Source of the DNA: Uranotaenia lowii
Taxonomy: Eukaryota; Arthropoda; Insecta; Diptera; Culicidae
Reading direction: 5' to 3'
DNA length: 64,000 nt
Assembly (NCBI RefSeq): GCF_029784155.1
Contig: NC_073691.1
Coordinates: 143,190,461 to 143,254,460 of the forward strand
Shown here: in pieces, positions 23,837 through 35,527 of the stretch
Layout of the letters: every line of letters begins with the position of its first letter
Numbering within the stretch: position 1 is the stretch's first letter
Notes under the pieces: generated by a model
The model's input: the letters and a program-made list of their open reading frames with translations, nothing else
What the model was told of the DNA's origin: nothing
Databases searched by the model: none
Translations under genes and position numbers: made by a program

Positions 23837-24297
23837 AACATAGGGGAACCCTTAAAAATTGCCCCAGGTCTCCCCATGGCTTAATCTGGCCCTTTTCATA
23901 TCCTTATGATCTTAATTTTGTTTTGCTCTTTCACGGAGAAAAGAAGTTTGTCATGTAAAATTATCCATTTATTAACACTTGATCTTTTCTTCTGTGATCG
24001 GGACGATTTCGTCCTGTATTTTCAACAGCTGAAATTACAGGAAGATCCCAGAACAGTTCCTTACAGTTTATAAACGGTTTTCTCCTTTGGTTTACCAAAA
24101 TCTCTTGTAAGCTTGAGACGGTTTCCTTCCACGATCTATAGGGAATTCTTATTTTTATCCCCGGGTTTCTTTTAGAGTACAATCTCTAAGTTAAGATGTT
24201 TCTCGTTTATAAACAAAAACAATGTTTACTTACTAACACATGAATTGATTTATACTCACATATTTGTTCTATTACACAACAATTTTATTTTTACATA
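23837..24297. other. Spacer before ITmD37E copy 1
   Basis: Contains a possible fragment (about 23900-23940) of the dispersed repeat at 9355. No gene recognised. The TA at 24296-24297 is the left target dinucleotide of the next element. Confidence 0.4.
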
Positions 24298-25554
24298 AAG
24301 GGTGATACGGTCAAAATTTGGTCAAGGAAAAACGCGTGTAAATCGGTGATCTCGTTTATTTAAAAAATCAAATTAAATTTCTTTTTAAAGTTTAATTAAT
24401 ATAAAATTCAGGAAAAATATTCACTTAGTCTTCCGCTTTTCCAAATCCGTATTGCCAGGCCTTACGCTAAACCACTGCCATCAGATTTTGTACAGCCACC
24501 TTGTCCACCTTCTTCGCCGCAGAAAGCCAGTTTGCCTTGAACTGCTCGTCCTTAGCAGTTTTTTTGGTCTTCTTTAGGTTCCGCTTGAGAATAGCCCAGT
24601 ATTTCTCAATTGGGCGGAGCTCTGGCGTGTTGGGAGGGTTCTTGTCCTTGGGAACCACCTGCACGTTGTTGGCGGCGTACCACTCTATGACCTTTTTCCG
24701 TAATGGCAAGATGCCACATCCGGCCAAAACAGTACGGAACAACCGTGTTTCTTCAGAAAAGGCAGCAGACGTTTATTCATACACTCTTTCGCGTAAATTT
24801 ATTGGTTGACAGTCCCGAAAGCTATGAAAATGCTGCTTTTCAAGCCACAGGTACAGATGGCTTGCCAAACCAGATATGTCTACACAAACTTTGACAGTTT
24901 CATGTGCTTGAAAATATCTGCTACCTTTCCCCTTCCTTTTGCCGTATAAAACTCCTGTCCCGGAAGCTGCTTGTAGTCGGCTTTGACGTAGGTTTCGTCG
25001 TCCATTACCACGCTGTCAAACTTCGTCAGCATCGTCGTGTACAGCCTCCGGGATCGCGCTTTGGCCGTCGTATTTTGTATATCATCGCGATTTGGAGTCA
25101 CTACATTCTTGTAAGTCGATAATCCGGCTTGTTTTTTAGCTCGATGCACGGTTGCAGACGATACACCCAGCTTATTTGCGGCATCTCGGAGAGAGAGGTT
25201 AGGGATTTGCTTGAAACTACCGGCAACTCTCTTTGTCGTCTCAGCGGCTTCCGATTTTAGATTTTTCCCCGATCCAGACTTCCTGGCTGTCGACAAACGT
25301 TCCCCAAACACTTTAATTACATTTGTAATGGTTGATTTGGCAACTTTTAGCGATTTTGCCAGCGAGCAAAATTTTAATACGCTGCTCTTCTTCCTTGGAC
25401 AGCATTTTGATAACTGAATAGTGACTTCCAAAATCAAAATAGGAGCAACATTCTACACACACCTTCAAAATGAGGGATGTTTAGGTTTTTCAAATGCAAA
25501 ATTGAAAGAAATACGTCAAGTTGATATTGACCAAATTTTGACCGTATCACCTTT
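24298..25554 (-). mobile_element. ITmD37E-type Tc1/mariner element, copy 1
   Basis: A 1257-bp unit. The terminal inverted repeats match closely: AAGGGTGATACGGTCAAAAT on the left and, reversed, AAAGGTGATACGGTCAAAAT on the right. It is flanked by TA on both sides (24296-24297 and 25555-25556), the target duplication of the superfamily. The transposase reads on the minus strand but is broken. The intact ends and TA duplication mean the whole copy inserted as a unit and then decayed by frameshifts. Confidence 0.93.
24425..25405 (-). pseudogene. ITmD37E-type transposase, broken
   Basis: The product would be a DDE transposase that cuts and rejoins element ends in the nucleus. The presumed start is the ATG at 25405, read into a KEEEQ-type N-terminus. 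The ORF-bearing part then shows two helix-turn-helix-like stretches (SLAKSLKVAKSTI; SLRDAANKLGVSSATVHRA) and the first catalytic aspartate in VVMDDETYVKADY. The C-terminal part carries the catalytic glutamate in PELRPIEKYW. The second-aspartate region (FWPDVASCH) is still legible but out of frame. Frameshifts lie near 24690 (a lost base at the GKKA motif), between 24742 and 24880, and near the N-terminus, where a segment is also missing. An early stop ends the frame at 24467. The expected length by comparison with copy 2 is about 335 residues. Confidence 0.9.
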
Positions 25555-25556
25555 TA

Positions 25557-26100
25557 CTTTGAAAATCGCTGCACTCGACTCGAAAAACTTTTTTTATGGC
25601 CCGTTTTGTAGAAGATAAATTTGTTCAATCGAATCATGGCACCCCACACCGGAGTATTCAACCCAAAAACCTGGCCAAAACTCAAAATTCAGATTAAATA
25701 GGTTATTTTCTTGTCAATGTTTATTTGATTCTTGAATAAATTCAGCACCATGTGCCGGTCATTTTTTTTTATATCTGATTTGTTTATAAGCTGTAGCAGC
25801 TGTCGAAACTACTCAGCCAAATTTCTGAATAAAACTTAATTAAGTAACTATAAATGAAAATTTAAAATGGTGAACTTCAATGTAAGGATGTTAAACAATT
25901 TTGAGTATAATAGATAAAAATCGAATATAATAGGGGGACTGTGAACTGCTTTGAAAATTCTTCTATTTATTTTTTGTTTTAAACGTTGAATTTTTTACAA
26001 ATTAGTGTTTTTGTTTACGATCCCAGCAAGTCCCGGCAAAGTGTTTGATATCATTTGCAAATTGATCACTTCAATTATCATTATTTATTTACATAGTATA
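25557..26100. other. AT-rich spacer
   Basis: No recognised feature between the element end and the retroelement fragment. Confidence 0.4.
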
Positions 26101-26105
26101 CCGTC

Positions 26106-26250
26106 TTACGACATAAATTGACGAACATAACTCCTAAAATTCACTCGGTCCATGGCAACCGTTCTCCAATTTCTCGGGCACCTTACGTTCGCCAGATCAC
26201 GCTCCACTTGGTCTAACCACCTCGCTCGTTGCGCCCCCACTCGTCTTGTT
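26106..26250 (-). pseudogene. C-terminal fragment of a non-LTR retrotransposon ORF
   Basis: The minus frame contains RRVGAQRARWLDQVERDL followed by NWRTVAMDRVNFRSYVRQ and a stop at 26106. This R-RWLD-V--DL...NWR--A-DR--WR pattern is the signature of the extreme C-terminus of insect non-LTR retrotransposon polyproteins (RTE/jockey-like, recollected family knowledge). The upstream reverse transcriptase is absent. That fits the 5' truncation common for these elements. The following minus-strand sequence runs into an aaataaataatgataatt-type A-rich end. Confidence 0.6.
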
Positions 26251-26299
26251 CCTTCAATAATCATGTGAAAAAGAAAAAAAACTCGCGCAAACTCACGCA

Positions 26300-27890
26300 T
26301 TTTTGATATTTGTTAGTTTGAAGTTGAAAAACATTGATAGATTTTTCCCACAAAGAGTCACCTAGGCCTTCGGTTATTTTAAATTAAAGCTCAGTAAATT
26401 TACGTTCTTATTCGAATATTTTCAAATGTTATTTTACTTTCTAAAACAAATAAAAAAAGTTCTAGATTTTTTTAATTTAACAACTTTTCTAACCTGGATT
26501 TTCTATCATATCATGTAAATGTAAAAAAAAAATCTAATTGAAAATTATGAAATATTACGAAAACGGTGAAAAATATATGAAATTATCTTAAAAACTTTTG
26601 ATAAGTCAAAATACACTTTTAATTGATTTAACAATACGTTTATTTGAAACGGCTCGTACCGTAGGTTTTAAAGAGTCAATGTCTGATTCGTGTAATTCCA
26701 TTTCATAGTTTTCGAAAGATTTAGATATAGTGAATAAGAAAGTAGATGTTATAAACGGAGATCAATAGCTTTGAGAAAGAGGTAGATTTCGAGCATGTAA
26801 TCAATTTCTATCGCAGCTAATAGGGGAGGAGCGGGCTATATGCGCCTATTAAGCAGAAAACTATTTTTATCAAATACTACATCAAATATGTGTACAAAAA
26901 TTTTATACACATGAGCAGACATCTGTTTTCTATACATTGAAGTAATTTTTATGTTGAAATCTCCTTCAGTTTTTGATGAACTGATTTTATTATAACTGTT
27001 GTCAAAATTGACGAACCTCAAAATGTGCGGGCTAAATGCGCCTATTTAAGCTTTAGGTAAAATTTCTGTTTTTTGGCAATATTTCCGTATAATTTCTTTG
27101 GGAATGCTAGAAACTGATAACTTCCTTACGACAAAGCTGAAGTGTTATAAAAATCTATTTCTTTTATTATTTTATAGAATAGAACAATAGTTAGGGTTGC
27201 CATATTATGGAGGCAATTCATCCATAAGAAAAAGTGTATCAAATCTGTTTTGAGATCTTCAAATCTCTCTACAGGTGTTAATTAGAGCTTAAATTCGAAG
27301 TTTCAATGATAACAATCATATATTTATTCTTTAAACCTGTTATTTTAGGATAATGGCATTTTATAAACATGATGGGGGCATACAAAAACACTCTCTTATT
27401 CCACTTTCCAATCGTTATGCAACCATCAAAAAAGCTTAAATTTGTTTTACTTCTAAGGTTCATTTGAAAAAGAAACAAAAACCACCCAACTTTTTGTTCA
27501 GAGCTTCTTTACGTATAGTTTTTAAAAGTCAAAATGTTACATCAAAAAGTATCAAAACCTTGAACGAATTTTTAATTTTTTTTAGTTGTTTTATTCATAA
27601 AATTCTTTCTTGCCTAATGTTCAAAGCGTATTACCCTCAAAATGCATTGATTAGATATGTTGTCTTGTCAGCCATATCGTCAAACGACCGTAGGGTCATT
27701 TAACCCGATAGGGCCATTTAGGAAACCTTTACCCTACATCTCTCACTTGGGTAACTCTGATCTCTCTTCAATTGTATTTATTGATTTCAAACTATTATGG
27801 TGGCTTCTCGTGATCAATGCCACATAAATGAAAGAATGGCTTCAATTGACTTTGGCATTTAGATTTTGGCAAAACACTCTCACTTTTCCC
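26300..27890. other. AT-rich spacer with a duplicated gcgggctaaatgcgcctatt motif
   Basis: The motif occurs as gcgggctatatgcgcctatt at about 26831 and gcgggctaaatgcgcctatt at about 27027. No gene recognised. The end of the stretch (27700-27730) has related gggtcatttaaccc and agggccatttagg phrases. Confidence 0.4.
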
Positions 27891-27894
27891 CTAT

Positions 27895-28240
27895 TAGCGT
27901 GTACTCACCGCATTCTTGTTGAACGGACCCTTTTAGTGCGGCACCTCGCCTGCCCTGCATGCGTCCGCCGCCTTTTGACAGGGCGCCGATCGGATGGCAC
28001 CTCGTGCCTCTTCTGCTGTTCGGCCGCCCTACGACCGGAGCCGATTGGATGCACCGTAGCTGTTATTCGGCGCCCTGCGACCGGGGCCGATTGATCAACA
28101 CCTGGCGCCGCTGCTACTCCTTCAGCCGCCCTATGCCTGGGGCCGATTGGTGGCAACTTGGTACCGCTGCTGCTCTTCGGCCGCTCGGCGAACTGGAGCA
28201 CCGATTTTCAGAACTGCGTGTGCTGTTGCTCGCTTCTGTT
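27895..28240. repeat. GC-rich ~55-bp degenerate tandem repeat
   Basis: A unit resembling ggccgccctacgaccgg, then agccgattgg, tggcacc and gctgctgctcttc recurs about five times from 27960 to 28235 with strong variation. GC content jumps sharply compared with both flanks. Overlapping open frames on both strands follow from the lack of A/T-rich stops and are not supported as genes. Confidence 0.6.
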
Positions 28241-28473
28241 TGTGTCGAACGGATGGCACCACTGCGACCTCCGCTTGTGGACAATCTATGCCGGAAGATC
28301 TCCACTTTTCTTCACGGCAATTCTCGAGTCCCGGTGGTTCCCAGTTAGTGCTTGGCGATCTGGAACGCCGATTGGCAGCACTGCGTGAGCTATTTCCCGC
28401 TCTAAGCTCGGGCCGATCGGATGGCACCACTGCTGCCATCGCCGCTCTTCAGCCGTTCTTCGCCAGTGGCACT
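28240..28473. other. GC-rich linker between tandem blocks
   Basis: Contains further gccgatcggatggcaccactg-like phrases (about 28249 and 28410) related to the preceding units. A + frame running 28147-28722 crosses it. It includes a charged stretch, GDLERRLAALRELF, but has no recognised domain. Confidence 0.4.
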
Positions 28474-28609
28474 GATTGTTGTAGTGTTGGTGTCTTCGCC
28501 CTACGCCTGTGGCGCCTCCTGAGGACTACCAGGGGGCTGCTGATTTTTGTAGTATTAGTGCCTCCGCCCTACACCTGTGGCGCCTCCTGGGGACTACCAG
28601 GGCGCTGTT
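28474..28609 (+). repeat. Two 68-bp direct repeats
   Basis: 28474-28541 and 28542-28609 are adjacent copies, both containing gcgcctcctg, ggactaccaggg and cgccctac. They differ at scattered positions. Confidence 0.85.
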
Positions 28610-28794
28610 CATTTTCTTCGGCTCTTCGGCTCCCCTGCCACTGCCCGAAATTGCCGCACCGGAAGGCAGTTGAGATGAGGGGAGAAAAAAGAGCCCTGAG
28701 GAAGCAGAAAGGAAACGCTTAAAATGCTGGCCTACGGGTCTAGCGCGTACGACTTACGCAGCGTGGTTGTGCGGCTCTTTTTGTTTTTTCCTGT
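28610..28794. other. GC-rich unassigned sequence
   Basis: Continuation of the GC-rich block with no internal duplication recognised. It ends near tagcgcgtacgacttacgca. Confidence 0.4.
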
Positions 28795-29080
28795 CCGCCT
28801 CTTCTGGCCGGCTCGTCTCGTCGATAGGTTTCTGTCAAGATTCAGAAGTTTTCATTAATGCAAGATTATTGGTGCACTGCAGGGTAGTGCTTACCTTTTT
28901 CTTTTCTTCGGCTAAATCTATTGCAGGTGTTGGACTTAACCTTCCGGCTCGTCGGGCACGCGCTCTAGAGTGGATTTCTGCACGGTTCGGTGAGAAACTG
29001 TTAGCGCAAGATGATCGGTGGACTGCACGGTAGGGTTTACCTGCTTTTTCGGCAAATCCGCGTGGTCACCGAACGTAAAA
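28795..29080 (+). repeat. Two ~147-bp diverged direct repeats
   Basis: Paired blocks are ggctcgtctcgtcg (28798) with ggctcgtcgggcac (28944), and caagattattggtgcactgc (28861) with caagatgatcggtggactgc (29008), each followed by a ttacc and a cggc(t/a)aat(c) phrase. A third related start may follow at about 29140. Confidence 0.7.
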
Positions 29081-29220
29081 CCACTTCCCGATTTCAGCGG
29101 CACTTTTTTCCGTCTGTTCACGACGGTGCTAGGAACGAAATGGCGGATCTGTTCCGCGTGGTCCGTTTTACAGCTCTTGTTGCACGCTGCGTTTCCTTTC
29201 CTCATTTTTGGGTGCTCTTA

Positions 29221-31540
29221 ACATAAAATGCACGCTTGGCGTATTTTAATCGATTTTGATTTAATAATAACAACACGCTAATTTTACTCAGTATGGAAAT
29301 GGGTTTTTATGTGTTAATTTTGCCAATCGCTCGTATCGTATAATATTTTAGGACTAATAACTTAACTGTAAATTTCAACGCAACAAAACCTAAAAAATAC
29401 TTTTGGCCAACTTTTTCTTCTACGTACTGTGTGCGCCCGTTGGGTTTTTTTGTAACTCGCGGTTTTAATTGCAAGAAATCAATTTTTCATTTCAAATTTC
29501 ATTCAATGCGATAGAGACGAACCGAGATATTAGCCAAACAGTAGCGCCACAAAGTGCTCCATACTAGAGTTTAGAGAATTTGGGAAGCTTTTAGGAACAG
29601 GCATATAATTAAAAGGAAATAAGCTCCTAATGTTATTTTTTAAAAATTATTGGGCAAAATTTTGTCATGAGAAGGTACTTGCAAGACACGCCGACAGAAA
29701 CCCATTTGATTTCTTACAAAAAATTTCGAAAAATGTGCAAACAGCTCTCGCATAAGAGAAGACATTTCAGAAGTGCATTTTTCATAAATGAAATACAACT
29801 GTTAAATAAATCTATAAGAAATCTAAATAATTTTAAATCTTCTTCCAGTATAAAAAAAAACAACTCAAACACTACATTGATTCCAGAAAAAACATCAAAT
29901 TTGTTACTTCGATTAACAGAAATCAGGATAAAATTCCAGTTGTTTCAACCAGTTTCTTCCTTGTAAGAATGCTTTTCAAACCAGAACTTTCGTAAATTTA
30001 GCTTACAAATATCTCCAACAATTTTTTTGAAAGATGTTTTTGTGAAAATATCACTTTTTTATTCAAAAACTTTGAAAATACTTGGGAGTGTTTTCAATAG
30101 CAAGAAAACACCAGTTTTTGAAACTCAATTTATCGCTTTGTAGTTATCAATATTTTTCAAAAAATATTTAAAACACTAGTTAATTTAGTTAGTTAATACT
30201 ACTTACTTTTTAAGAGATCTCTGAAGTAAAACGCCGTAGTTAAATGAGTTTTAAATTCATCGAAAATTTACACCTTTTTGTTTACCTTTTTTCCTTACTA
30301 CAAAATGACAAGCATTTACCTGGCATCGCGGAACATAAATACTGAATAAGAAATTTTTCCAAAACGTTCGCGAGCCGCGTTGCCAAAATCACAGAAAAAT
30401 CTATAATTTCACAGAATTTTGTGGAAACTTTCATCACAGAATCTGTGTCACAGAACACAGAATTTTGAAAAAGTCACAGATTTCACAGATTTTTTTAATT
30501 TTGAACGGATTTATAAATTCATCATTTCTTTGGCCAATATAAAATCTAGACTTTTTTCATTGAATCAAAAAAGTTTGATAAGATTGATAATTTTAATTGA
30601 TTTTCCCCAACTGAAATGTGAAAAAGTTTTTGAGACAATTCGATCATACTGCGCTCTCTTATTTATTTCTTTACCCAAAATTGATTGAAAACAACTTAAC
30701 GAATTAGAAAATTTCAGTTTTTTTTTCAACTCAGAAACGGTTCCCCACCATTTTTCAATATAAAAAAAAAAATTTTCATTGCAGTCAGAACTCGCAGAAT
30801 TTTCAAAAAAAAAATTCCGAAAAACAGGCCAACTGATTTCCCGTTTCCCGGGAACGGAAAAATGGCCGGGAAATGGACACTCTACGTGTAATATATGGAC
30901 TACAGCAGTTTTCCTGAGGCAAGTTTTTTTCTGATTTTTTTTATCATGCTGAATTACGAGTAAACTAGTAGCTTTTGGTATATATAATGTTCTAAACTTA
31001 TTTTCCTGACATAACAAGGTTTCTATTGATATGAGTTTTATATGAAACTAATTATAATTCAAACGACTTAGATAGATTTTACTTTTGGAGTATCAAATTG
31101 CCACTCTAAGTCGGAAAAAGGGTTTTTGTTGTCCAGCCTTCCAGGGTTCGTCCATATAGTAAAGATGCAATATTAAAGAACTTTTGAATTCATTCAGGAT
31201 CCCCGAAGATTTTTTTTGTTTTTTGAAGCTTCTGAAAAAAGTTACAAGCATTTAAACTTGCAATAGTGTCAAATTGACACTCTAATGCGGATACTTTCCC
31301 AAGCATCAGTAAAATCATCACATTTGGCACAACTTTGCGTCATTCAAAATCAAAACATCTCATTGTGGATTTTTGAAGGGGCGCATTTCTCAATATCAGT
31401 ATGAAAAAAATGCATTTCTTAAGGCCTTTTTCAAAAATTTATCACAAACGTTCATGGTTTGATATTAGGGCTGAGGCCTTTTGTTAATGTTTGTTTTTTT
31501 TTCACTAACATTTGTAGGAAAACTGGAGAGAAAGTGGAAT
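29221..31540. other. AT-rich spacer with small dispersed motifs
   Basis: Includes a cluster of cacaga(a) words at 30390-30490, the aaaacgttcgcgagcc motif at 30362, and a ggaacggaaaaatggccggg / aaatggacact phrase at about 30852 that recurs altered at about 53596. The 99-codon + frame (29667-29966) and 150-codon - frame (31017-30565) have no domain resemblance. Confidence 0.4.
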
Positions 31541-32600
31541 TTAACGAGACAATGACACATGTAGAATAGGTACCCATTTCGAAAATGTAGCCCCTAATGG
31601 TGCTGTTTTAACCGCTGAAAAGCGAACCGTTCCCAGCAATGGAAATGAGAACATTACTGATGTTTGCCCCTCCCCTTCGGCTTCATGATATGGTCCTGAA
31701 AACTTGGTTGCCACGTAGAAGAGGCCTCCCTTTTCTATGTACCTATGTATATAAAACATTGATGAGGTGGTGTCTACCGAGCACTTCTCAACGTATTCGA
31801 ACATCCATCGAAGGGTTTCCGTCCTACCACTTCTGGGTGGGCGGGGTGAGTTGGATTTGGGGAAAGGGTTTGACTTTATTCGTTCCAAATGAGCGCCAGT
31901 GTGTGTCTTCTTCTAGGAGCAACCGTACTTGATAGGGTTTCCCGAGCCGAATGGATCAGGTGGATCTCAAGGGCTCCTACAGCCTATTGAAACGTGACAA
32001 AATGAACCTTTCCTCGGTTGGCGTCACTGTTAGTTGAATAAAAGGGGAAGGGTGGAAACCCTACTCTCTACCTTCCTCCTGATGAAGATGTATCTATACC
32101 AACTACACATTTTGGCTTTTCAGTCCTACGCCTCCCGGTAGAAAGTGGCTCCGGCATGATGGGATGACGACAGCGACGTGCAATGAGATGAATTCAATCT
32201 CGCCGGATTCAGGACCGGCAATAATTGTCGGAGGCAACAGTTAAATTTGAAAAGCCTCAGCAGCAGATAGGTGGCGCAGGAGAAAGTTTGCCTTGGTGGA
32301 AAATCGGAAAATACACGCACCTAGCAGCGGTGACAACATCCGGTGGCAATAATCGTTGTCATTAGCGATTTGTGATTCACGTGCGGCAAAAGTCAGAGCC
32401 ATCAAACGCTAGAAACACGCGCCGAATCTTTACGCCAGCCACTGGTTGTTGCTCAAGAAACTGCGTTCCATTCGAAGAAAGAGCGCGGAACGAGGCAATT
32501 TCGCAGTAAATGGTAGTTGGAATCGGTTTTCTGGTGCTAAAAAATTGCACTAATAGGATGGCAATGATGTTTGGGCGCATAATCAGACAAAATTGAAGCG
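31540..32600. other. Complex-sequence island, possible regulatory or untranslated DNA
   Basis: Compositionally complex stretch without transposon signatures. It contains a tatataaaaca sequence at about 31747 and several short frames on both strands (for example 31888-31541 minus, 115 codons) that I cannot assign. It could be an intron enhancer, an untranslated exon or an old unrecognised repeat. Confidence 0.3.
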
Positions 32601-33646
32601 ATAATCGCGTACATTAGGAACCGAGGTGGAATGAAGCCAAAAATCCTTAACTATGACGATAATGAAAGTTGTTTGAACGTTTTCATCAAACTGCTGACTG
32701 TTTTTGGTAGTACGAGAGAAAATCTGCCAAAAAGTTGTAAACGTAAAACATCCGAAAAATGCGTTTTTTTTTTCATTGCATTTTTAGTCTTTCAAGCGGA
32801 AAAAGCTTATTATTGATTGTTTGTTTGCAAAAATTCTATCCTTATCTAATGTTAAATTTATATATCAAAAGAAAGTCAATAGTTTGACCAATAAATTCTT
32901 CCCAAAAAACTTATAAGATTTCAGTGGAACTCTCAAAGTTTTAAATTACTGAAAATGGCATTATATTTGAATGTATCTCATTCCTTAGTTGAAATATGTA
33001 TTTGACTTGTTCCAAAAAATTGTGCGTTTTAAAATTTTAAACAACTTTTTTGTAATTTACCATGTTTCTTTATATAATACCAAAAAAAGATATTAAATAG
33101 AAACTTAAAATAACTTTTAAACGCTCACAACTTTTTTATCTTGATCTTCGACAAAGCTTCTCAAAATAGTAAGGTCTACAACATTTGGGAACACATCAAG
33201 TCTCTTAAATATTTTTTTCAGGAAAATTTTTTTCATCTACTTCTACGCGAAAAAATCATTTTTTCTTTCAAGAATCTGAAAATTCATCAAAAAAAATATG
33301 AAAGTCTAGTGAAAACTTCATCACTCTATCGTTAACCATTTGGTCGTGATTTGTTTTGATAATATTTGGCCCATTCACCCCTGTGTGCCCCGATGCACAA
33401 TGGGGAAAAAGTGTATAAACCGCGGAGAAGTTCAACTCCTTCCTTTCTACATGAACCCAATTCTATGAAAATATACTTTTCTTTAGTGAAAATGTTCGGA
33501 AAATCGATTGGACATAGTTTAAGACGCCACACAAGCTTCCGAACGGAGATATAGTGCCATTTCAACCCCTAATTCCCCTACATTTTGTAAATAATCCAGA
33601 AAAACACTGATTTGGATGGACTGGGAAATGTTGAAGAAAGTAGACC
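32600..33646. other. AT-rich spacer
   Basis: No recognised gene. The segment 33365-33595 is more complex and ends in taattcccctacatttt, a phrase repeated at 35032, on the other side of the next element. Confidence 0.4.
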
Positions 33647-33648
33647 TA

Positions 33649-34938
33649 AAGGGTGATACGGTCAAAATTTGGTCAAGGGAAAACGCGTGTAAATCGGTGA
33701 AATCGTTTATTTAAAAAATCAAATTAAATTTCTTTTTCAAGTTTAATTAGTATAAAATTCAGGAGAAATATTCAGCTAATCTTCTGCTTTTCCAAGTCCG
33801 AATTGCCGAGCCTTACGCTTTACCCCTGCCATCAAATTTTGTTCAGCCATCTTGTCCACCTTCTTCGCCGCAGAAAGCCAGTTTGCCTTGAACTGCTGCT
33901 CGTCCTCAGCTGTTTTTTTTGGTCTTATTTAGGTTCCGCTTGACAATAGCCCAGTATATCTCAATTGGGGGAGCTTTGGTGTGTTGGGAGGGTTCTTGTC
34001 CTTGGGAACCACCTGAACGTTGTTGGCGGCTTACCACTCCATGGCCTTTTTACCGTAATGGCAAGCTGCCAAATCCGGCCAAAACAGTACGGAACAACCA
34101 TTCTTCTTCAGCAAAGGCAGCAGAAGTTTATTCAAACACTCTTTCACGTAAATTTCTCGGTTGACAGTCCCGAGAGCTATGAAAATGCTGCTTTCAAGCC
34201 ACAGGTACAGATGGCTTGCCAAACCAAATATTTCTTCACGAACTTTGACGTTTCATGTGCTTGAAAATATCTGCTACCCTTCCCCTTCCTTTTGCCGAAT
34301 AAAACTCCTGTCCTGGAAGCTGCTTGTAGTCCGCATTGACTTAGGTTTCGTCGTCCATTACCACGCAGTCAAACTTCGTCAGCATCTTCGTGTACAGCCT
34401 CCGGGATCGCGCTTTGGCCGTCGTTTTTTGTTTATCATCGCGATTCGGAGTCACTACCTTCTTGTAAGTCGATAGTCCGGCTCGTTTTTGGCTCGATGCA
34501 CGGTTGTAGACGATACACCCAGCTTATTTGCGGCATCTTGAAGAGAGTGGTTAGGGTTTCACTTGAAACTACCTGCAACTCTCTTTGTCGTCTCAACGGC
34601 TTCCGGTTTTCGATTTCCCCCAGACTTCCTGGCTGTCGACAAACGTTTCCCTAACACTTTTATTACATTTGTAACGGTTCATTTGGCAACTTTCAGCGAT
34701 TTAGCCAGCTTTGCGTGCGAGTAGCTCGGATTTTCGCGATGCGCGAGTAAAATATTGATACGCTGCTCTTCTTCCTTGGACGGCATTTTGACAACTGAAG
34801 AGTGAGTTCCAAAATCAAAATAGGAGCAATATTCTACACACACACTCCTTCAAAATGAGGGATGTTCAGGTTTTTTAAATGCAAAATTGAAAGAAATACG
34901 TCAAGTTTATATTGACCAAATTTTTACCGTATCACCCT
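33649..34938 (-). mobile_element. ITmD37E-type Tc1/mariner element, copy 2
   Basis: About 1290 bp. The left end is AAAGGGTGATACGGTCAAAAT-like after TA (33647-33648). The right end reads accgtatcaccctt followed by CA instead of TA, so the right target dinucleotide has probably mutated. It shares the ends, internal ttgacaatagcccagtat-type sequence and transposase with copies 1 and 3. It retains a longer N-terminal region than copy 1. Confidence 0.9.
33776..34786 (-). pseudogene. ITmD37E-type transposase, broken (longest copy)
   Basis: Reads from an ATG at 34786 (MPSKEEEQR start) to a stop at 33776-33778, about 335 codons if frame breaks are ignored. The second catalytic aspartate is preserved in LFWPDLAACHYGKK within the open stretch 34222-34031. 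The catalytic-glutamate region NPPNTP...IEKYW-like lies beyond a frameshift near 33960-34000. A stop replaces a codon at the YAANN motif (ttggcggcttaccac on +). The first-aspartate region and helix-turn-helix part are split over several frames. Not functional. Confidence 0.88.
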
Positions 34939-34954
34939 TCATGTTGTGTGATTT

Positions 34955-35440
34955 TTTTCCGAGGAATCAAATGAAGGCTATTTGAGTCACTGCACGCATC
35001 GCAAAAGGGAGCTATGACCGTTTCACCCTAAATTCCCCTACATTTTTTCAAATTTATAAGTCATAACTCCATTTTAGGAAGCGTGCGGTGGCTCGAACAG
35101 CCTTCATTCGATTCCTCGGGAAACGCACAAGGTAGTTCTCATTTGTTCCAAAGTTGACCTGTGTGAACAAGTTTTTTTTCTGAATTAATTGAACAACATT
35201 GGAGAACTGATGGTAAAACAGACATCTCTCCAGTTTTTGATGCGTGATGTGATGTGGCTGAAAAAGCCTGCGTCTGATTTTCGGCAAAAATACACCAGAA
35301 AAGTCTCAATTCGTTTCTAAATTTTCAAGTTCGAACATGCTTTTAGAAACTAATTAAAAAATGTTGTTTGAGGGTTAAACAGCCATAGCTCCTGGTTTCT
35401 ATGCGTGCGGTGGCTCAAATAGCCTTCGTTTGATTCCTCA
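34955..35440. repeat. Three copies of a ~40-bp motif, one inverted
   Basis: gcgtgcggtggctcgaacag (35081), gcgtgcggtggctcaaatag (35403) and the reverse complement ctatttgagtcactgcacgc (34978) each adjoin an aaggct/agcctt and gattcctc/gaggaatc block. The inverted copy lies directly beside copy 2 of the ITmD37E element. This suggests an older repeat that the mariner copy landed in or beside. Confidence 0.65.
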
Positions 35441-35527
35441 AAAAAAAACCCGCACTAGATAGATCCCATTCGCTTCAGAATTTTCAATTCAGAGCAATTG
35501 CTTTTATATGAGTTAATTGAAAAATGT

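Noticed and set aside
24501..25417. Plus-strand frames through the ITmD37E copy
   Set aside because: They are antisense to the transposase relic, whose catalytic motifs and helix-turn-helix stretches are on the minus strand.
27828..29226. Many overlapping open frames on both strands in GC-rich DNA
   Set aside because: Stop codons are rare because of base composition. The frames cross tandem-repeat boundaries and show no recognisable domain.
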